Below, one piece after another: positions 7,798-15,817 of a stretch of DNA of 30,988 bases; within the stretch, counting starts at the first letter, position 1; each line of letters starts with the position of its first letter. This stretch comes from Anaerolineaceae bacterium (GTDB lineage: Bacteria > Chloroflexota > Anaerolineae > Anaerolineales > Anaerolineaceae), in assembly GCA_011620505.1 (NCBI GenBank), contig WOZA01000090.1, positions 1 to 30,988 on the forward strand. Reading direction: 5' to 3'. Position numbers and translations under genes: made by a program. The notes under the pieces were generated by a model. The model was not told the origin of the DNA. It saw only the letters and a program-made list of their open reading frames with translations, and did no database searches.

Positions 7798-9453
7798 TTA
7801 GATGAAAGTGGGCGCGCGATACTCACCCCAAACTTTTCGCAGTCTGCCGCAAATCTCGCCTAAAGTCAGTTTATTTTCCACGCATTCAATGATGATCGGC
7901 ATCATATTGTCATCACCTTGCGCTGCTTTTTCAAGCCGATCCAACAGGCTTTCCACTAAAACATTATCTCTGCCTGCCCGCAAAGCAGCCAGGCGTTCCC
8001 GCTGTTCAGATTCGATCTTTGGATCGATCTTCAGCGATTCGAGCTCGATTTTCTCGTCGACCATGAATTTGTTGACACCAACCACGATATCTTCATTATT
8101 TTCAAGTCGGCGCTGGGCTGCAAAGGCAGCATTTTGGATCTCACCCTGGATAAAGCCGTTTTCAATCGCCTTCAGCGCTCCACCCATCTCGTCAATTTTC
8201 TGCAGGTATTCCACTGCCCTTTTCTCGATCTCGTCGGTCAGATACTCAACCATGTAAGACCCTGCCAGAGGGTCGATGGTGTCTGCCACACCCGATTCAT
8301 ATCCGATGATCTGCTGGGTGCGCAAAGCCACCTGCACCGATTTTTCCGTAGGCAACCACAGAGCTTCATCCATGCTGTTGGTATGCAGCGACTGCGTCCC
8401 GCCCAAAACTGCCGCCAGCGCCTGCAGAGTCACACGCACGACGTTGTTTTCCGGCTGTTGTGCGGTCAGGGTCGATCCGGCAGTCTGGGTGTGAAAACGC
8501 AGTTTCTGCGAATTGGGGAGCTTTGAGCCAAAGCGCTCTTTCATGATCTTGGCGTAGAGCCTGCGTGCAGCGCGGAATTTTGCGACTTCTTCGAGGAAAT
8601 TGTTGTGTGAATTGAAGAAGAAAGAAAGCTGGGATGCAAATTTGTCCACATCCATGCCCGCCCTGATCGCGGCTTCTATGTAGGCAATGGCATTTGCGAG
8701 CGTGAAAGCCACTTCTTGCACTGCAGTCGAACCAGCTTCGCGGATGTGATATCCGGAGATGCTGATGGTATTCCAATTAGGCACTTCGGTCTGGCAGTAC
8801 TGGAAAATGTCCGTGATCAACCGCATGCTCGGGGTCGGCGGGAAGATGTACGTGCCGCGTGCGATGTATTCCTTCAGGATGTCGTTCTGGATGGTCCCGC
8901 GTAGAGCCGATGAGGGCACACCTTGTTTCTTCGCCACCGCAATATACATGGCAAGCAGCACTGCTGCCGGCGCATTGATGGTCATACTGGTAGAAACTTT
9001 ATCCAAAGGGATATCCGTGAACAAAGTCTCCATGTCTTCAATTGAAGAAATCGAAACGCCCACCTTACCTACTTCACCCAAAGCGATCGGATCATCCGCA
9101 TCGTATCCGATCTGGGTGGGCAGATCAAAAGCTACTGAAAGCCCGGTTTGCCCTTGTTCGAGCAGGAAGCGATAGCGCTTGTTCGATTCGGCCGCACTGG
9201 AATAGCCGGCATACTGCCGCATGGTCCAAAGCTTTCCCCGGTACATCGTTGGTTGAACACCCCGGGTATAAGGATACTCACCTGGATATCCCAGGCTGGC
9301 TTCCCGGTCTACAGGGATCTCAGAAGGTGGGATTACAGCTTTCAGGGGAATGCCCGAATCGGTAGTGAATTCGGCTTTTCGCTCGGGGAATTTGGCAATG
9401 GCAGGTTTATAGACCTTTTCCTGCCAGTTCTCGAAATGATTTTGTTCCGTCAT
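7798..9453 (-). CDS. mcmA: Methylmalonyl-CoA mutase, catalytic (substrate-binding) subunit without B12 domain
   Basis: 551 residues from the preferred ATG at 9453, which has GAGGAG four bases upstream; an in-frame ATG at 9465 lacks a ribosome site. The protein carries the TIM-barrel catalytic domain, with YPYTRGVQPTMY and WTMRQYAG, AFDLPTQIGYDAD, SGYHIREAG, FFFNSHNN, and QTAGSTLTAQQPENN followed by a SLHTNSMDEA stretch, all classical for the mutase. The cobalamin-binding domain (DxHxxG) is absent. The enzyme must therefore pair with a separate small B12 subunit, as in archaea and many anaerobes; that gene is not in the window. It is the first gene of the operon, with epimerase next. The reaction is R-methylmalonyl-CoA to succinyl-CoA. 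Related acyl-CoA mutases such as isobutyryl-CoA mutase also have separate B12 subunits, so substrate is likely but not certain. Confidence 0.9.
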   Translation of the reverse strand: MTEQNHFENWQEKVYKPAIAKFPERKAEFTTDSGIPLKAVIPPSEIPVDREASLGYPGEYPYTRGVQPTMYRGKLWTMRQYAGYSSAAESNKRYRFLLEQGQTGLSVAFDLPTQIGYDADDPIALGEVGKVGVSISSIEDMETLFTDIPLDKVSTSMTINAPAAVLLAMYIAVAKKQGVPSSALRGTIQNDILKEYIARGTYIFPPTPSMRLITDIFQYCQTEVPNWNTISISGYHIREAGSTAVQEVAFTLANAIAYIEAAIRAGMDVDKFASQLSFFFNSHNNFLEEVAKFRAARRLYAKIMKERFGSKLPNSQKLRFHTQTAGSTLTAQQPENNVVRVTLQALAAVLGGTQSLHTNSMDEALWLPTEKSVQVALRTQQIIGYESGVADTIDPLAGSYMVEYLTDEIEKRAVEYLQKIDEMGGALKAIENGFIQGEIQNAAFAAQRRLENNEDIVVGVNKFMVDEKIELESLKIDPKIESEQRERLAALRAGRDNVLVESLLDRLEKAAQGDDNMMPIIIECVENKLTLGEICGRLRKVWGEYRAPTFI

Positions 9454-9491
9454 GTCTCTCCTCATTTTTTAGGATTGTGACCAACAGGCTA

Positions 9492-9497
9492 AGTATA
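9492..9497 (-). promoter_or_regulatory. -10 box for the mutase-F420-hydroxylase operon
   Basis: Minus-strand TATACT about 38 bases before the mutase start. A TTGCCA lies 19 bases further upstream, a longer spacer than ideal. It is the only convincing promoter-like site before the 11-gene minus-strand run. The 9454-9663 gap is otherwise filled only by this and the divergent rplI promoter. Confidence 0.45.
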
Positions 9498-9570
9498 ATC
9501 TATTGAGCCCCAATTTTGGCAAAAGCGCCTGCAACGCAAAATAACCTCTACCAACAAAACAAATCTCCTC

Positions 9571-9598
9571 TTCACAAAACAATAAAACGTGGTAATAT
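9571..9598 (+). promoter_or_regulatory. rplI promoter
   Basis: TTCACA (9571-9576), a 16-base spacer and TAATAT (9593-9598) preceded by TGG, giving an extended -10 element. The leader to rplI would be about 58 bases. Confidence 0.55.
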
Positions 9599-9663
9599 AG
9601 TTCGGCTCGGGTGTTGTACCCTTCATCCGAAAAGAAACATACTAAGTCAGAAAGGGCTTGAAC

Positions 9664-10194
9664 ATGAAAGTATTACTTCTCAAAGATGTCTACAAATTAG
9701 GTCGTGCTGGCGATGTTAAAAAGGTCGCCAATGGTTACGGACGCAACTACCTGATCCCCCAGGGTTTTGCGATCCCCGCAACTCCCAATTCCATCAAGAT
9801 GGCCGAATCCATCGGCAAAAAGGCTTCCGAACGCCGCGCTGTGCTCAACAATGAGCTCAAGGGTGTTGCCGAAATCCTCCAGGGTCTTGAAATTCGCTTC
9901 CCCGTCAAAGCAGGTGAAACGGGCAAACTCTATGGCTCTGTCTCTGCCCAGATGATCATTGACAAACTCAAAGAGATGAAAGACATCGAGATCCTCCGCC
10001 ACCAATTGGTCATGGAACCCATCCGCAATCTCGGTGAGTATGATATTCCCGTCAACCTCACGCTTGATCTCGTCCCCGAGATCAAAGTGATTGTCCACCG
10101 TGAAGGCGAAGTGCGTAAAGGCGTTGTTGCTGAACCTCTACTCGAAACTGTCGTAGAGACCGTCAAAGCTGAAGAAGAAACGGCTGAAGCATAA
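9664..10194 (+). CDS. rplI: Large ribosomal subunit protein bL9
   Basis: 176 residues. The N-terminal MKVLLLKDV and GYGRNYLIPQGFA (about 24-36) are the bL9 signature; a long connecting helix and the C-terminal RNA-binding domain follow, and the tail is Glu/Val rich. bL9 binds 23S rRNA near the L1 stalk and extends from the large subunit. Loss is known to raise frameshifting and bypassing. AAAGGG lies 7 bases before the chosen ATG; an in-frame TTG at 9658 is too close to that site. A strong terminator follows directly. The gene stands alone here instead of in the usual rpsF-ssb-rpsR cluster. Confidence 0.97.
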   Translation: MKVLLLKDVYKLGRAGDVKKVANGYGRNYLIPQGFAIPATPNSIKMAESIGKKASERRAVLNNELKGVAEILQGLEIRFPVKAGETGKLYGSVSAQMIIDKLKEMKDIEILRHQLVMEPIRNLGEYDIPVNLTLDLVPEIKVIVHREGEVRKGVVAEPLLETVVETVKAEEETAEA

Positions 10195-10218
10195 ACTGAA
10201 ATCCTGATAAACAAGGGT

Positions 10219-10251
10219 ACCGGCCTGCTGCTTACAGCAGGTCGGTTTTTT
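10219..10251 (+). terminator. Intrinsic terminator of rplI
   Basis: A 12-bp stem (10219-10230 with 10235-10246, one G-U pair) and CTTA loop, running into six T residues. Confidence 0.9.
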
Positions 10252-10259
10252 GTTACAAT
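10232..10259 (+). promoter_or_regulatory. Putative leaderless promoter of the RodZ-like gene, nested in the rplI terminator
   Basis: TTACAG at 10232-10237 (loop and 3' arm of the terminator hairpin), a 16-base spacer and TACAAT at 10254-10259. Only six bases separate the -10 box from the ATG at 10266, and no Shine-Dalgarno sequence is present, so the transcript would begin at or next to the start codon. Inference from sequence alone. Confidence 0.4.
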
Positions 10260-10265
10260 CACCGC

Positions 10266-11534
10266 ATGCAAGAATTAAAAGGTTCAGAGCTCAAAAAGTT
10301 ACGTTTGGAACGGAACATCTCACTGGAACAAATTGCCAGTGATACCCGCATCCGGCTCTCAATCCTGCAGGACCTGGAGGACGATGCTTACTCCGAATTA
10401 AGTTCTTCCACACAGACCAAAGGCTTCCTCAGGCTTTACGCTCAATACCTGGGCGTCAGTCAAATAGAACCTGAGATACCCGTTGCCCCCCCACCCGTAA
10501 CACCCACAGAGCCTGCTCCCGAGAAGCCGGCAAGTCCAGCAAAATCTGAAGTCCCCGATATCCCAACTCCCAAACCAGGACCTGAGCCGAAACAGAACAT
10601 CGAGGCTACCCCTGAACCCAAAGAGGAACCTGCAGAAGCAACCTTCAACACATTAGAATCCACCAGGATCCTCGAGACGATCGGCCGTGAGCTTTCCGCC
10701 AGGCGTCGTTATCTGAATATCGGCTGGGATGTCATTGAAGAGCAGATCCACATCCCCAAATCCCAAATACAAATTCTCGAACGCGGCGAGCTCAACTCCA
10801 TGCCGAACCCTATGCAATACAAGGGTTTGTTGCAGACCTATGCAAGGTTCCTCAATCTGGATGTGGAATCGATCATGATCCGCTACGCTGACGCGCTTCA
10901 GAAACGTCGGGTTGAAACCACCCCCACCAAACGACGCCAGCGAAAGCCTGGCAAAGTTTTGCCTCCGATCATGGTGTCTCTGAAACGTTTTTTCACGATG
11001 GACCTCTTTTTTGGCACCTTGTTGATCCTCGGCATTCTTGGTTTCCTATTCTGGGGCATTGCACGCATGTCAGAAGCCACACAAGCCCCACAGGCAACTG
11101 GAACGATTCCAGCAGTCGCGGAAATTCTGCTCTCTGAACCGACCGAACCCACCCCAACCGCCCTGGAACCAACCACTGACCAGGATACATTGATTATTCC
11201 GACTGTAACTCCATTTTTCACAGGCATCGTTTCAGACGAGCCCATAGAAGTAGTGTTACTGGCACGCCAGAACGTCTGGCTGCGAATCACCAGCGACGGC
11301 AACGTCGCATTCGAGGGCAGAATGACAGATGGCGAAGTGAGCTCTTTTACAGCAGAAGAATCACTGGAACTGGAAACCGGCAATATCATTGCCCTGGAAA
11401 TCATGCATAATCAAACCAGGCTGGAGCCCCTCAGCGACCGCCTGGGAACTGCAGCCCGCATCATTTTCACCATCGACGGCATCCAGGAGCTCCCAGTTAC
11501 TTCCCCCGAGCTTCTGCCCACCCCCACACCATGA
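10266..11534 (+). CDS. RodZ-like membrane protein with two HTH domains
   Basis: 422 residues. The first HTH_25-type helix-turn-helix is at about 6-65 (GSELKKLRLERNISLEQIA). A Pro/Glu-rich linker spans about 70-125, and a second, more divergent HTH lies at about 132-210 (IGRELSARRRYLNIGWDVI ... YKGLLQTYARFL). Then come a basic stretch (about 213-231), one membrane segment (about 247-267) and an extracytoplasmic part with Pro/Thr-rich linkers and a DUF4115-like beta domain (about 320-408). RodZ links MreB cytoskeleton to cell-wall synthesis; standard RodZ has only one HTH. It ends ATGATTG at the rimO start, so the two genes are coupled. No mreB lies in the window. The architecture is clear; the cytoskeletal role is inferred. 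Confidence 0.8.
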   Translation: MQELKGSELKKLRLERNISLEQIASDTRIRLSILQDLEDDAYSELSSSTQTKGFLRLYAQYLGVSQIEPEIPVAPPPVTPTEPAPEKPASPAKSEVPDIPTPKPGPEPKQNIEATPEPKEEPAEATFNTLESTRILETIGRELSARRRYLNIGWDVIEEQIHIPKSQIQILERGELNSMPNPMQYKGLLQTYARFLNLDVESIMIRYADALQKRRVETTPTKRRQRKPGKVLPPIMVSLKRFFTMDLFFGTLLILGILGFLFWGIARMSEATQAPQATGTIPAVAEILLSEPTEPTPTALEPTTDQDTLIIPTVTPFFTGIVSDEPIEVVLLARQNVWLRITSDGNVAFEGRMTDGEVSSFTAEESLELETGNIIALEIMHNQTRLEPLSDRLGTAARIIFTIDGIQELPVTSPELLPTPTP

Positions 11535-12893
11535 TTGGACAATACTCCCTTGACTCCTATTCAGACTAACAGCGTCTTTATCGTCAATCTTGGCTGCGCC
11601 AAAAACCTGGTTGATACCAACGTCATCAGCCAGATCCTCACTTCGGCTGGCTACAAGCAGGCTCGCTCTATGCGTGAAGCCAATTTTGTCATCATCAACA
11701 CCTGCGGCTTCATTCATGACGCACGAGTTGAATCCCAGGAAGTAATTGCGGATGCGCTGAAAAATCGTCGAATAGGTCAGTTTGTCATCGCCAGCGGCTG
11801 CCTTTCCCAGCGCCTGAACGCGGAGTTGTACGAACAATTCCCTGCTTTGGATGGCTTGGTGGGCACCAGAAATCTGAAGGACGTTTTGCTCCTGCTGGAT
11901 GACCTCTCAAAATCTGGTATACCAAAACGCAACACCCTTCCAGCGTATACAAAGCTCAAGGTGGACGCTAACCTTTCGAACACCGTCGTCCAGGGTGGCA
12001 GCAGTTATCTCAAAATCGCGGATGGCTGCCACCGCACCTGCGCTTTTTGTGCCATACCCCTGATCAAAGGTCCCCTGGTAAGCCGGCCAAGAGAATCAGT
12101 TATCCGCGATGCTCTCTCGCTGCAGAGCGAAGGCGTCAAAGAGATCAACCTCATTGCCCAGGATGTGACTGCCTATGGTATTGACCGGGGTGAAAGCGAT
12201 GCGCTTGCCAGCCTTCTAACCGATTTATTGCCTCTGATTCCGGACGTCCCTTGGGTTCGCCTGCTCTACACGTACCCGGGCATGGTTACAGACAGACTGA
12301 TCGACCTAATGGCAAACAATAACCAACTTCTGCCCTATCTCGACATGCCCCTCCAGCATGCCGATCCAACCGTCCTCAAGGCGATGTCCCGCCCTTCCAA
12401 TATCGAATGGGCTTCAGACACCATCACAAAAATGCGCCGTCTCATCCCCAACCTTGTGGTTCGCACCACAATGATCGTCGGATATCCAAATGAAAGTGAA
12501 AGAAGCTTTGAAATTCTCCGTGATTTTGTTCGGGACATTGAATTTGATCACCTGGGAGTCTTCACCTACTCTCCCGAGATGGGCACGTCTTCCTACAGCC
12601 TTGGAGATCCGATTCCCACGGAGGTCAAAGAAGCGCGCGAAGCAGAACTAATGCAACTCCAGGCTGGCATCTCCCTCGCCAGGCTCAAAAAGCTGCAAGG
12701 AAAGACGATGGACATGTTGGTGGAAGGCGTCAATCCTGAAGAGCGCCTGCTGGTCGGCCGCACTTATCGGGATGCGCCTGAAATCGATGGCTTAGCCATT
12801 GCAATTGGCGACGCTCACGAAGGTGAGCTTGTGTCCATTCAGGTCACAAACACCACGGAATACGACATCATTGGAGAGCAACGGAAAAAATAA
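11535..12893 (+). CDS. rimO: Ribosomal protein S12 methylthiotransferase RimO
   Basis: 452 residues. This radical-SAM enzyme adds a methylthio group to a conserved Asp of S12 in the decoding centre. C21, C57 and C89 would hold the N-terminal iron-sulfur cluster, and C165-x3-C169-x2-C172 the radical-SAM cluster. RPRESVIRD (about 184-192), a TxYP element, MPLQHADP (about 269-276) and a C-terminal TRAM domain (about 385-449) complete the family plan. RimO is favoured over MiaB by the LGCAKN motif and the QH in PLQHA. The start is uncertain: TTG at 11535, directly after the RodZ-like stop, or TTG at 11550; there is no ATG before the conserved FIVNLGC. Confidence 0.92.
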   Translation: MDNTPLTPIQTNSVFIVNLGCAKNLVDTNVISQILTSAGYKQARSMREANFVIINTCGFIHDARVESQEVIADALKNRRIGQFVIASGCLSQRLNAELYEQFPALDGLVGTRNLKDVLLLLDDLSKSGIPKRNTLPAYTKLKVDANLSNTVVQGGSSYLKIADGCHRTCAFCAIPLIKGPLVSRPRESVIRDALSLQSEGVKEINLIAQDVTAYGIDRGESDALASLLTDLLPLIPDVPWVRLLYTYPGMVTDRLIDLMANNNQLLPYLDMPLQHADPTVLKAMSRPSNIEWASDTITKMRRLIPNLVVRTTMIVGYPNESERSFEILRDFVRDIEFDHLGVFTYSPEMGTSSYSLGDPIPTEVKEAREAELMQLQAGISLARLKKLQGKTMDMLVEGVNPEERLLVGRTYRDAPEIDGLAIAIGDAHEGELVSIQVTNTTEYDIIGEQRKK

Positions 12894-12918
12894 CCTCCAT
12901 TTCTGGAGGTCTTTTTTT
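12893..12918. terminator. Bidirectional terminator between rimO and the TPR-like gene
   Basis: A 7-bp stem (12893-12899 with 12904-12910) and a TTTC loop, followed by a C and seven T residues on the plus strand. The minus strand reads the same stem followed by TTATTTTTT, so both convergent genes can stop here. It overlaps the rimO stop codon and abuts the opposite gene's stop. Confidence 0.85.
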
Positions 12919-14065
12919 ATGGGGTAGCTGTTGGCTCTTCTGTTGGTGGAAGGGTGTCTGTTGGTAAGGGAGGCGTGGGCGTTAGCTGGTCCTGTGGCGG
13001 TTCAGGCGTCGTGACAGGACTAGCACAAGCTTCTGCGTAGGCTGTTGCTGTTACCTGGATATCCAGATTAACCCCAACTGCCAGCGACTGGCTGTAGTAG
13101 GAACTTGCGGTGCAGTAATCCCCCTGCGCGGCATATTGATCGCCCAGTCGGTAAAGCGCTATACGGTAACGTTCAGCCGTCGTCATACCAGTTGAATCAG
13201 AGAAATAAGGCATTTGGGCATAGAGCTGGCCAAAGATCTCGACTGCTCCCGGCCAATTGACATCCCAGTAACTTGCCCCGGTCAGATAGGTCGTCGCCCA
13301 GCTTTCAGCACCAGCAGCCTGCGAGTCCAATGCGCCCAACTCCGCTGCGACAGAAAGGTCGTACATTCCCTGTTCCAATTCGCCAGCCCAAATTCTTTGG
13401 ATGCCGCGATTGCGCAGAGCGATAAAATACAACCCGTCGACCTCAATCGTCCGATAATCGAAGTTGCTTTCCTTCAGTGACTGCACGGTTTGCACAGCCA
13501 AATCCCATTCCTGGTTGGCGATGTGCTGCGTCAATTGGGTAAATTTTTCTTCCGCCCCACGTAGATCAGGCGTTGCGGTCACACCCGGTTCGATGGTAGC
13601 GATCACAACTTGCGTGGCAGTGGGAATAGGTTCGTTCAATTTTCCAATGACCTGGGCCATTAAGTCTGCGATCCCCGGAAATTCCGGATACTTCTCAATG
13701 ATGTAATCCAGGCGTGCCTTGGCGTTTTCGTAACGTCCAGCGTCCATGTCCTTATAGGTCCATTCCAGCTGCAACGCGATTTGGTCCATCAGGAGCGCTT
13801 TCTCATTTGCTAATCGCCGTTGAACACCATTTCTGTAACCAAAAAAAATTCCAGCTGCGATAAAAAGGACAAAGGCCAGGATTCCCAGCCAAACCCACTT
13901 ACCGCCCCCTTTCTGGTGGGGCTTGCCTGCTTTATGGTCTGGTTGTTGGCTTTCGAGGTCGGTTTCGAGCCCGATAGTTTCATCCTCTGGTATTTCAATC
14001 TTCGGCATTTCTTCAGCCGGATGCTCTTCAGAGAGCTTTTCTTCATCAATTACGTTGTCGTCCAT
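12917..14065 (-). CDS. Single-pass membrane protein with TPR-like extracytoplasmic domain
   Basis: 382 residues, function not recognised. An acidic cytoplasmic N-terminus (1-50) precedes a Gly-rich turn and one membrane helix (about 57-76). The outside part has alpha-helical repeats resembling tetratricopeptides (for example ALLMDQIALQLEWTYKDMDAGRYENAKARL at about 89-118, in pieces, and RYRIALYRLGDQYAAQGDY near 300), split by a Thr/Pro-rich linker (about 146-166). It ends in a Pro/Thr-rich tail (about 347-382) much like that of the RodZ-like protein. The ATG lacks a Shine-Dalgarno sequence. It follows murJ by 21 bases, so an envelope role is plausible. A helper or scaffold role in cell-wall assembly is only an inference. 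Confidence 0.75.
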   Translation of the reverse strand: MDDNVIDEEKLSEEHPAEEMPKIEIPEDETIGLETDLESQQPDHKAGKPHQKGGGKWVWLGILAFVLFIAAGIFFGYRNGVQRRLANEKALLMDQIALQLEWTYKDMDAGRYENAKARLDYIIEKYPEFPGIADLMAQVIGKLNEPIPTATQVVIATIEPGVTATPDLRGAEEKFTQLTQHIANQEWDLAVQTVQSLKESNFDYRTIEVDGLYFIALRNRGIQRIWAGELEQGMYDLSVAAELGALDSQAAGAESWATTYLTGASYWDVNWPGAVEIFGQLYAQMPYFSDSTGMTTAERYRIALYRLGDQYAAQGDYCTASSYYSQSLAVGVNLDIQVTATAYAEACASPVTTPEPPQDQLTPTPPLPTDTLPPTEEPTATP

Positions 14066-14073
14066 AAAAACAG

Positions 14074-14079
14074 ATTATA
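14074..14079 (-). promoter_or_regulatory. -10 box giving a near-leaderless start for the TPR-like gene
   Basis: Perfect minus-strand TATAAT with eight bases before the ATG at 14065 and no ribosome-binding site between them. The -35 region is poor. The gene may also be read through from murJ. Confidence 0.45.
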
Positions 14080-14086
14080 CCTTTTC

Positions 14087-15628
14087 TTATAATTCTGCGA
14101 TTTCACGCAAATTTTTCCGTAGAACAAGGGCTGCAAGAACAACCCCTATCCCAAATGCCACAAAGGAGCCGATAAGCGTGCCTGCCAGCCTTGGTGCCCA
14201 GTTGATCACGGCATACGCTGCCCCGCCCCCAATCGCTGCGGCTAAGAGACTTTTCAACAAGGAGCCACCCAGTTTAAATGGGCTTGGCATGGTCTTGCTC
14301 AAGAGCAGCGTAAGCAGTATGGCTTGGAGAGTGTAAGCGATGGTGTTGGCTGAAGCGATACCGACTGCTTTGAGTGCCGGGGAAAGCACTATCCCCAACA
14401 GTATGAAGACCACCATGGTGAATGCAGAACCCAACAATGGAACAAGAGGTTTTTGCAGGGAGTAAAAGGAGCGAACAAATAGCTCCACCAGCGAGTGCCC
14501 AACAATCCCCACCAAGAAAACCTGGCTGACGCTCACCACCTGCATCGTGGCTGTTTCGTCCAGTCCGAGGAAGCTGCGGATCAAGGGCAACAAGACCATT
14601 CCTGCGATGATCGCGATTGGTACGGTCAAGGTGAGCATTACCCTCGCTGCCCTTTCAATTTTTAGCTTAATTGCATCAAATTGCTGGTTACTGAACATCT
14701 CAGAGAGTGTTGGCAGAATCGCGGTCGCAATGGATGTGCCAAGAAGGGTCTGTGGCACCTGCATAATCCACCAGCCATAAGTCAAAGCGGAAACCGATCC
14801 TTCAGGCAGCCGTGACCCAAGATTGTCCTGTGCCAGGAAGATCAATTGGATGAACAACATGCTAACCACCCGGGGACCCATCAGTCGCAAAACTTTACGC
14901 GTGTTGGGGTCTTTGAGATCCACCCGGGGTTGCCAGTGGAAATGGTACTTGACGAGCCCGGGGACCTGGATCAGCAAGTGCAGCAGAGCTCCAAGGATCA
15001 CGCCATAAACCAGCCCATCTATGCCAAAACCCATGGCTGGAAGACTGATCGGTCCGAGCTTCAAAGATTCTGTCGGAGCCAGCACCAGAGCCCCAAATAT
15101 CTGACCCACATCATACAAAATCGGAGCCAAAGCCGGTAGCAAAAAATGCTGATTAGCCTGCAAACCCGCCATTGCCAAGCCGCTCAACGAGAAGATTAGC
15201 GTCGAGATCAGGTTCAACCGCAAGAGTCGGATCGTATCGATCGTCTGAGCTTCCGTAAAGCCAGGCGCGATCCCGAGTTGATTGGTCACCAACGGGCTCG
15301 CAAAAATCGCGATAACAATCGCAGCTAATGCCGTCAATAAGAAAGCGATGTTCAAGATGTTTGAAAAAAGGTCCCAAGCCTTGCTTCGACCTTCTTTGGT
15401 AAGCACTTCGGTCAGCACCGGGATAAAGGCAATTGCCAGGGCTCCACCCGAGATCAGCATAAAAAGCATATCAGGCAGGTTATTCGCAGCATTAAACACA
15501 TCCAGTTCGGCTGAGAGCCCAAATTGCCGTGAAATGATCATTTGCCGGGCCACGCCCAGGATTTTATCGATCCCAAACAAAACCGCGAGTAATAAAGATA
15601 CTTTTGATAATTTGCTCAATTTTTTCAT
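14087..15628 (-). CDS. murJ: Lipid II flippase MurJ (MviN)
   Basis: 513 residues from the ATG at 15628, preceded by TGGAG; a longer reading from TTG at 15652 is less likely. It is a multi-spanning MOP-superfamily protein of normal length with about 14 hydrophobic segments. Early residues contain the SLLLAVLFGIDKILGVARQM-type first helix and an ISRQFGLSAELDVFNAANNL region typical of MviN, with Arg residues positioned as in the substrate cavity. It moves lipid-linked peptidoglycan precursor across the cytoplasmic membrane. It is the first gene of a two-gene unit with the TPR-like protein. Its presence fits a cell that makes peptidoglycan. Confidence 0.92.
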   Translation of the reverse strand: MKKLSKLSKVSLLLAVLFGIDKILGVARQMIISRQFGLSAELDVFNAANNLPDMLFMLISGGALAIAFIPVLTEVLTKEGRSKAWDLFSNILNIAFLLTALAAIVIAIFASPLVTNQLGIAPGFTEAQTIDTIRLLRLNLISTLIFSLSGLAMAGLQANQHFLLPALAPILYDVGQIFGALVLAPTESLKLGPISLPAMGFGIDGLVYGVILGALLHLLIQVPGLVKYHFHWQPRVDLKDPNTRKVLRLMGPRVVSMLFIQLIFLAQDNLGSRLPEGSVSALTYGWWIMQVPQTLLGTSIATAILPTLSEMFSNQQFDAIKLKIERAARVMLTLTVPIAIIAGMVLLPLIRSFLGLDETATMQVVSVSQVFLVGIVGHSLVELFVRSFYSLQKPLVPLLGSAFTMVVFILLGIVLSPALKAVGIASANTIAYTLQAILLTLLLSKTMPSPFKLGGSLLKSLLAAAIGGGAAYAVINWAPRLAGTLIGSFVAFGIGVVLAALVLRKNLREIAEL

Positions 15629-15788
15629 ATCGCTCCAGGTTAATCCCCCCAATTATGCCACAACTTATATCAGCCAATTTCTGTTCATATCCAAAGACAA
15701 CCTCTAATTTTGGCATGTGGAAAGGGTAGAGACTGATCGATCCTTATTTTTGTTTAAAGCCACTTATCACCGGGCATTTCCTATGCTT

Positions 15789-15794
15789 TATAAT
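15789..15794 (+). promoter_or_regulatory. -10 box for the rRNA/tRNA modification operon
   Basis: Perfect TATAAT 23 bases before the first ATG of the five-gene operon. A TTATCA lies 19 bases upstream as a weak -35. The remainder of the 189-base gap to murJ shows no further clear element. Confidence 0.55.
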
Positions 15795-15817
15795 CTTAGG
15801 ATGGATACGCATAGGCT

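Noticed and set aside
7802..9175. Several long plus-strand open frames opposite the mutase gene.
   Set aside because: They mirror the mutase reading frame, lack recognisable domains and have no ribosome sites.
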